Of a DNA stretch of 8,921 nucleotides, positions 6,039 through 8,921 are shown piece by piece (within the stretch, counting starts at the first letter, position 1; every line of letters starts with the position of its first letter). The notes under the pieces were generated by a model. It was not told the origin of the DNA. It was given only the letters and a program-made list of their open reading frames with translations, and searched no databases. Made by a program: the position numbers and the translations under genes. Source of the DNA: Solirubrobacteraceae bacterium (GTDB lineage: Bacteria > Actinomycetota > Thermoleophilia > Solirubrobacterales > Solirubrobacteraceae); assembly GCA_030038955.1 (NCBI GenBank), contig JASHQV010000453.1, positions 1-8,921 of the forward strand. The letters are read 5' to 3'.

Positions 6039-6121
6039 GCGGCGGTGACGGAATGGTAGACGTGGCGGCCTCAAAAGCCGCTGTCCTTCGGGACGTGTGG
6101 GTTCGAATCCCACCCGCCGTA
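6039..6121 (+). tRNA. tRNA-Leu (anticodon CAA, decodes UUG)
   Basis: The cloverleaf is complete. The 7-bp acceptor stem pairs 6039-6045 with 6114-6120, with one terminal G-U pair. The D-arm has the class II tRNA-Leu pattern ACGGAATGGTAGACG. The anticodon stem is 6065-6069/6077-6081, with loop CTCAAAA and anticodon CAA at 6072-6074. The long variable arm is GTCC-TTCG-GGAC (6083-6094), and the T-arm is GTGGG-TTCGAAT-CCCAC. The discriminator is A (6121), as expected for Leu. The 3' CCA is not encoded. It lies 13 nt after the phosphatase stop. Confidence 0.96.
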
Positions 6122-6186
6122 CTGCTCAGCGCATCATCGAGCGACCTCCGGGGTTCTGTTAACTGGCGCCTGCGCGCTAGCCAATC

Positions 6187-7791
6187 ATGGAACCTCAGAC
6201 CGACGAGCGTCCCGCAGACGACGAGCCCGAGCTCGCCAGCCGCAGGGAGCTGCTGATCAGGATCGCCGGCGGTGCGGTCGGCCTCGGCGCCGCGACCGCG
6301 CTCAGCAGCTGCGGCTCCTCCCGCGCCGTCCCGCGCGACGTCGTCAGCACGAGCACGATGACCGCTCGCTCCACCGCTGCGCATCCGGCGGCGACGCCGC
6401 CCCAGTTGGCCGCCCATCGCAGCGACACGATTAGCGCCGGCGTCCAGCTTCTGCGATCGCGCAGCGACCTGCGACCGCCCGAGATCATCATCGATCACCC
6501 AGCCGGTAGCGTCGAGCCGGGCGTCGTGCTCACCGACGCCCACGCGGGCGTCACCCAGCAGGGACCGCTGATCCTCGACCAGCACGGGCGGATGCTGTGG
6601 TTCAAGCCGGTCTCGCAGCACCCGACCCCGGCCAGCCGCGCGTTCAACCTACGTGTGCAGCGCTACCGCGGGGAGCCGGTGCTCACCTGGTTCCAGGGCG
6701 CCGTCGTCTCCGCGCATGGCGAGGGCCACTACGAGATCTACGATCGCAGCTACCGGCAGGTCACGCAGGTCCACGCCAAGCACGGGTATCGGGGCGATCT
6801 GCACGAGTTCGTCATGACCGACAGCGGCAGCGCGCTGTTCACCTGCTACGGGCGCGCCACCGGCACGCTGCCAACGGGGCGTCGCGGAGCGTACTGGTAC
6901 GGCGTTGTGCAGGAGGTCGACGTCGCCACCGGGAAGCTGCTGTTCCAGTGGCGCAGCGACAAGCACGTTCCGCTCGCCGCCTCCTACATGCGCGTTCCAA
7001 CTAACCCCGCAGACACATGGGACTACTTCCACATCAACGCGATCGGGATCGATCCGTCCGACGGCAACCTGCTGATCTCCAGCCGCAACACCTGGGCCTG
7101 CTACAAGGTGCACCGCACCAGTGGCCGCGTGCTCTGGAAGCTCGGAGGCAAGGACGGCGACTTCAAGATGGGTCGCGATACCCACTTCGCCTTCCAGCAC
7201 GACGTGCAACTGCAGCCCGGCGGCGTGCTGACGATGTTCGACAACGAGGGCGGCCCACCCAACGAGGCCTCACAGTCGCGCGGGCTGGTGCTGTCGATCG
7301 ATGAGCGGCGGCGGCGGGTGCGGCTCAAACGCCAGTACCATCACCACCCGCCGGTCCGCTCCGATGCGCTCGGAAGCCTGCAGTTGCTCGGCGCCGGCCA
7401 CGCCTTCATGGGTTGGGGAGACTCGAGCTACTTCACCGAGTACGACGCGCGCGGGAAGGTCCAGTTCGACGGTCGCCTGACCCGCAAGACCGTCTCCTAC
7501 CGTGCGTTCAAGCAGTCATGGGTCGGGCTGCCGGACGGCGCCCCAGCGCTCGCCGCAACTCGCTCCGGGACGACGGCGACGCTGTACGCGAGCTGGAACG
7601 GCGCCACCGAGATCGCGCGCTGGAGCGTGTTGGGCGCCGCCGATCAGGGTGCGCTGACACCGCTCGGAATCGCCGAGTGGCTCGACTTCGAGACAGCGAT
7701 CACCGTGCCGAACGCACCCGCCTACGTGCGGGTCGATGCGGTCGACGGTTCGGGCGGCATGCTCGGCAGCTCGGCGACCGTGCGCGTCTGA
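6187..7791 (+). CDS. arylsulfotransferase (ASST)-family lipoprotein
   Basis: The 534-residue protein begins with a Tat-type signal: twin arginine R19-R20 in SRRELLIRIAGG, a hydrophobic stretch, then a lipobox ending at C42 (ALSSC). It is therefore predicted to be exported folded and lipid-anchored outside the cell membrane. A low-complexity Ser/Thr/Ala linker (about 43-80) precedes a beta-propeller typical of the ASST family, about residues 98-450. Family landmarks are GPLILDQHGRMLWF (126-139), DLHEF (204-208), WDYFHINAIGIDP (278-290), NLLISSRNTW (294-303) and FAFQHDVQLQPGGVLTMFDN (334-353). H282, R300 and H338 are the likely active-site residues by comparison with bacterial aryl sulfotransferases. 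The last 80 residues look like a beta-sandwich add-on. The family moves sulfate between phenolic compounds, but many actinobacterial members are uncharacterised and substrate is unknown. No Shine-Dalgarno sequence precedes the ATG, and no sulfatase or redox partner is adjacent. Confidence 0.88.
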   Translation: MEPQTDERPADDEPELASRRELLIRIAGGAVGLGAATALSSCGSSRAVPRDVVSTSTMTARSTAAHPAATPPQLAAHRSDTISAGVQLLRSRSDLRPPEIIIDHPAGSVEPGVVLTDAHAGVTQQGPLILDQHGRMLWFKPVSQHPTPASRAFNLRVQRYRGEPVLTWFQGAVVSAHGEGHYEIYDRSYRQVTQVHAKHGYRGDLHEFVMTDSGSALFTCYGRATGTLPTGRRGAYWYGVVQEVDVATGKLLFQWRSDKHVPLAASYMRVPTNPADTWDYFHINAIGIDPSDGNLLISSRNTWACYKVHRTSGRVLWKLGGKDGDFKMGRDTHFAFQHDVQLQPGGVLTMFDNEGGPPNEASQSRGLVLSIDERRRRVRLKRQYHHHPPVRSDALGSLQLLGAGHAFMGWGDSSYFTEYDARGKVQFDGRLTRKTVSYRAFKQSWVGLPDGAPALAATRSGTTATLYASWNGATEIARWSVLGAADQGALTPLGIAEWLDFETAITVPNAPAYVRVDAVDGSGGMLGSSATVRV

Positions 7792-7831
7792 GCACAGCTG
7801 CGGCTGCGGCTCGCTTCGAGTGGGACGGGCG

Positions 7832-7849
7832 ACCGGCGTCGTCGCCGGT
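7832..7849. terminator. bidirectional terminator-like hairpin between convergent genes
   Basis: ACCGGCG (7832-7838) and CGCCGGT (7843-7849) pair perfectly across a TCGT loop. The hairpin sits in the 98-bp gap where the sulfotransferase-family gene and the minus-strand membrane-protein gene converge, the expected place for a shared terminator. There is no U-tract on either strand, so it would be a GC-hairpin-only terminator. Confidence 0.45.
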
Positions 7850-7889
7850 GATCGCCGTCGACGACGAGCGGCAACGGGACGCGTCGCGG

Positions 7890-8492
7890 CTACGCGGTGG
7901 CCGCGCGACCGGCGCCGCCGGCTGTGGTGCCGCCGCGCCTGCTCTCGCCGGGACCGCTCCCACCAGCTTCGCGCGACTGCTCGATCGGGACCTCCACCTC
8001 GACGTTCCAGCCCTGCACGAAGCCCCGCATCGCGACGAAGATCAGCAGCGCCTGCACGGGCACCAGCAGCACCGTCAGCAGGCCCAGCATATCCGCGCTC
8101 AGGCCCGGCCCGCCGAACAGCGACTGGGCGGCGCTGTAGCCGTAGTCGCTGCGGTCGAACCAGCTCGTGCCCGACGCGCCGGTTGCCGCGATCAACGCCA
8201 CGATCAGCAGCAGCACCGCGAGCGCGGCGGCGATCGGTAGCAGTCCCCGCGCCCACCGCCACACGTAGAACGCGATCAGCAGGTACGCGATGCACCACGC
8301 GAAGTTGACCGGCGTCATCCCCTGTAGCTCGCTCCAGCCGCCGATCGTGATCGCCAGCATCAGCGCCACCGAGATCAGCAGGATCAGCACGACGAGGAAC
8401 TTCGTCGCGTGGCTGGACGGCTTCTCCCGGTTGGGGTAGGAGATCGCGTAGCCGGGACGGATGTTGCGCACCGGTGGCACCCGGCGGACCAT
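7890..8492 (-). CDS. conserved-looking membrane protein, four predicted helices, unknown function
   Basis: From the ATG at 8492 the product has 200 residues. Hydrophobic segments lie at about 31-51, 62-80, 83-104 and 135-156, flanked by a basic N-terminus (VRNIRPGYAISYPNREKPSS) and a charged, Gly/Ser-rich, probably disordered tail after GFVQGWNVEVEVP (157-169). A Trp/Tyr/Asp-rich loop (about 108-125) joins helices 3 and 4. No catalytic or transport motif was recognised and I cannot assign a family. An earlier in-frame ATG would make the protein run antisense through tRNA-Leu(TAG), so it was rejected. TATGGT on the minus strand (8493 to 8488) overlaps the ATG and ends 7 nt before an in-frame GTG (codon 5, 8480 to 8478), so a leaderless GTG start giving 196 residues is a real alternative. 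It converges with the sulfotransferase-family gene and is divergent from the tRNA. Confidence 0.8.
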   Translation of the reverse strand: MVRRVPPVRNIRPGYAISYPNREKPSSHATKFLVVLILLISVALMLAITIGGWSELQGMTPVNFAWCIAYLLIAFYVWRWARGLLPIAAALAVLLLIVALIAATGASGTSWFDRSDYGYSAAQSLFGGPGLSADMLGLLTVLLVPVQALLIFVAMRGFVQGWNVEVEVPIEQSREAGGSGPGESRRGGTTAGGAGRAATA

Positions 8493-8562
8493 ACAATTTG
8501 CTGGCGCCGTCCGCTGCACTCCCGTGTTCGGCTTCGCCGCTCGAGCTCGAGGTGCCGCGGCG

Positions 8563-8568
8563 CATGAT
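8563..8568 (+). promoter_or_regulatory. weak -10 candidate (CATGAT) for tRNA-Leu(TAG)
   Basis: CATGAT ends 4 nt before the mature tRNA. The same heptamer GCATGAT occurs before the phosphatase gene. The spacing is short for a tRNA promoter and no -35 box was recognised, so this is a tentative call. Confidence 0.2.
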
Positions 8569-8572
8569 CGCC

Positions 8573-8656
8573 GCGGGCGTGGCGAAACTGGTAGACGCGC
8601 CGGCTTTAGGTGCCGGTGGGCTAGCGCCCTTGGGGGTTCGAGTCCCTCCGCCCGCA
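8573..8656 (+). tRNA. tRNA-Leu (anticodon TAG, decodes CUA/CUN)
   Basis: The acceptor stem is perfect: GCGGGCG (8573-8579) with CGCCCGC (8649-8655). The D-arm GGCGAAACTGGTAGACGC is typical of tRNA-Leu. The anticodon stem is CCGGC/GCCGG (8600-8604, 8612-8616) with loop TTTAGGT and anticodon TAG at 8607-8609. The class II variable arm is GGGC-TAGC-GCCC (8618-8629). The T-arm is GGGGG-TTCGAGT-CCCTC with one G-U pair. The discriminator is A (8656), and CCA is not encoded. It is transcribed away from the membrane-protein gene. Confidence 0.96.
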
Positions 8657-8662
8657 TCGGTG

Positions 8663-8676
8663 GCGGCAAGCGCCGC
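8663..8676 (+). terminator. small GC hairpin after tRNA-Leu(TAG)
   Basis: GCGGC (8663-8667) and GCCGC (8672-8676) pair across AAGC, 6 nt downstream of the tRNA. It has no U-tract and only five base pairs, so it is a weak terminator candidate supported mainly by position. Confidence 0.3.
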
Positions 8677-8769
8677 AGCCAACGGCACCGAGATGGGGGT
8701 GACGCCGGAGTCAGGCGCGCCGATCCGGCGGCCGGCGCCCCGGCCAGACGCGCCGACCTGGCCGACGCA

Positions 8770-8811
8770 CAGGGGAGACAGGGCTCGAACCTTCAACCTC
8801 CGGTTTTGGAG
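8770..8811 (-). pseudogene. 3' half of a tRNA-Trp(CCA) gene; probable attachment-site remnant
   Basis: On the minus strand this segment reads as the 3' half of tRNA-Trp: anticodon loop CTCCAAA with CCA (+ strand 8807-8809), 3' anticodon-stem strand ACCGG, variable loop AGGTT, and T-arm GAAGG-TTCGAGC-CCTGT (three Watson-Crick pairs, a G-U and one mismatch). The 3' acceptor strand CTCCCCT and discriminator G (8770), the Trp identity base, follow. The 5' side does not continue as a tRNA: the bases facing ACCGG are ACCCG, which do not pair, and no D-arm or 5' acceptor strand follows in the next 100 bases. Tyrosine recombinases often use tRNA segments from the anticodon loop to the 3' end, leaving exactly this fragment at the distal end of the inserted element. 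The tRNA-like part is seen; the attachment-site role is inferred. Confidence 0.7.
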
Positions 8812-8921
8812 CGGGTCGTAGAGCATCTAAGCCCGCAGATCACCGACAATTCGAAGGATCGTAAAGCCCAGTAAAAACAGTGTTTTATGGCGAGTTAGCC
8901 AGCCAAAAGCGGTAGCCAGAA
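8812..8921. other. low-GC sequence to the right of the tRNA fragment; possible edge of an integrated element
   Basis: No gene is visible here. The last 101 bases contain 49 G+C, far below the rest of the window. Next to the tRNA fragment there is a dyad TAGA-GCA-TCTA (8819-8829) inside GCGGG/CCCGC arms (8811-8815, 8832-8836). Further on there is an odd palindrome AAAACA-G-TGTTTT (8874-8886) and two copies of TAGCCAG (8896-8902, 8913-8919). Short direct repeats and dyads next to a tRNA fragment fit recombinase arm or core sites or an operator at the end of a mobile element, but this is inference. Confidence 0.45.

Noticed and set aside
8493..8669. 59-residue N-terminal extension of the four-helix membrane protein
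   Set aside because: It would be encoded by the antisense strand of tRNA-Leu(TAG).
8713..8745. GC-rich dyads around a GGCGCGCC octamer
   Set aside because: Short self-complementary strings are expected at this base composition, and no promoter, gene or longer stem is attached.
8770..8850. Complete tRNA-Trp gene on the minus strand
   Set aside because: The 5' anticodon-stem strand does not pair, and no D-arm or 5' acceptor strand follows; only the 3' half is recognisable.
8461..8874. Plus-strand open frames spanning tRNA-Leu(TAG) and the tRNA-Trp fragment
   Set aside because: They cross a complete tRNA gene and show no protein-like pattern.

Overview
The window is about 8.9 kb of very GC-rich bacterial DNA, roughly 70% G+C by eye until the last hundred bases. 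Coenzyme F420 genes, a Leu-type acyl-CoA degradation pair, a Tat-type lipoprotein arylsulfotransferase, tRNAs with no encoded CCA, and start codons lacking Shine-Dalgarno sequences but preceded by TANNNT boxes all point to an actinobacterium. A Thermoleophilia/Solirubrobacterales-like host is my best guess; this is inference, not a database result.

Layout from left to right. Minus strand 1-1223: cofD followed by the 5' end of cofC, two steps of F420 biosynthesis, separated by a perfect 22-bp-stem hairpin that includes the cofD stop codon. Only 25 bp separates the cofD start from the divergent HMG-CoA lyase start, and overlapping -10 elements there suggest a bidirectional promoter making two leaderless mRNAs. 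Plus strand 1249-3758: HMG-CoA lyase overlapping by 1 nt an acyl-CoA carboxylase carboxyltransferase subunit (methylcrotonyl-CoA carboxylase-like), a leucine/isovalerate catabolism unit without its biotin-carboxylase subunit here. Minus strand 3745-4956: an M28-peptidase-like membrane protein that has lost most metal and catalytic residues. A 181-bp divergent intergenic region (4957-5137) full of nested inverted repeats separates it from a plus-strand inositol-monophosphatase-family gene (5138-6025).

Next come tRNA-Leu(CAA), an arylsulfotransferase-family lipoprotein (6187-7791), a convergently placed four-helix membrane protein of unknown function (minus strand, 7890-8492) and tRNA-Leu(TAG). 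Near the right edge, on the minus strand, lies the 3' half of a tRNA-Trp(CCA) whose 5' half is missing. Base composition falls to about 49% G+C from this point on. This is the expected signature of the distal attachment site of an integrative element whose body lies beyond the right end.

The main points for follow-up are the tRNA-Trp remnant/island junction, the symmetric leaderless promoter, the inverted-repeat-rich divergent region, and the apparently dead M28-fold membrane protein. I did not find a clear new multi-gene defence or biosynthetic system in the window itself.
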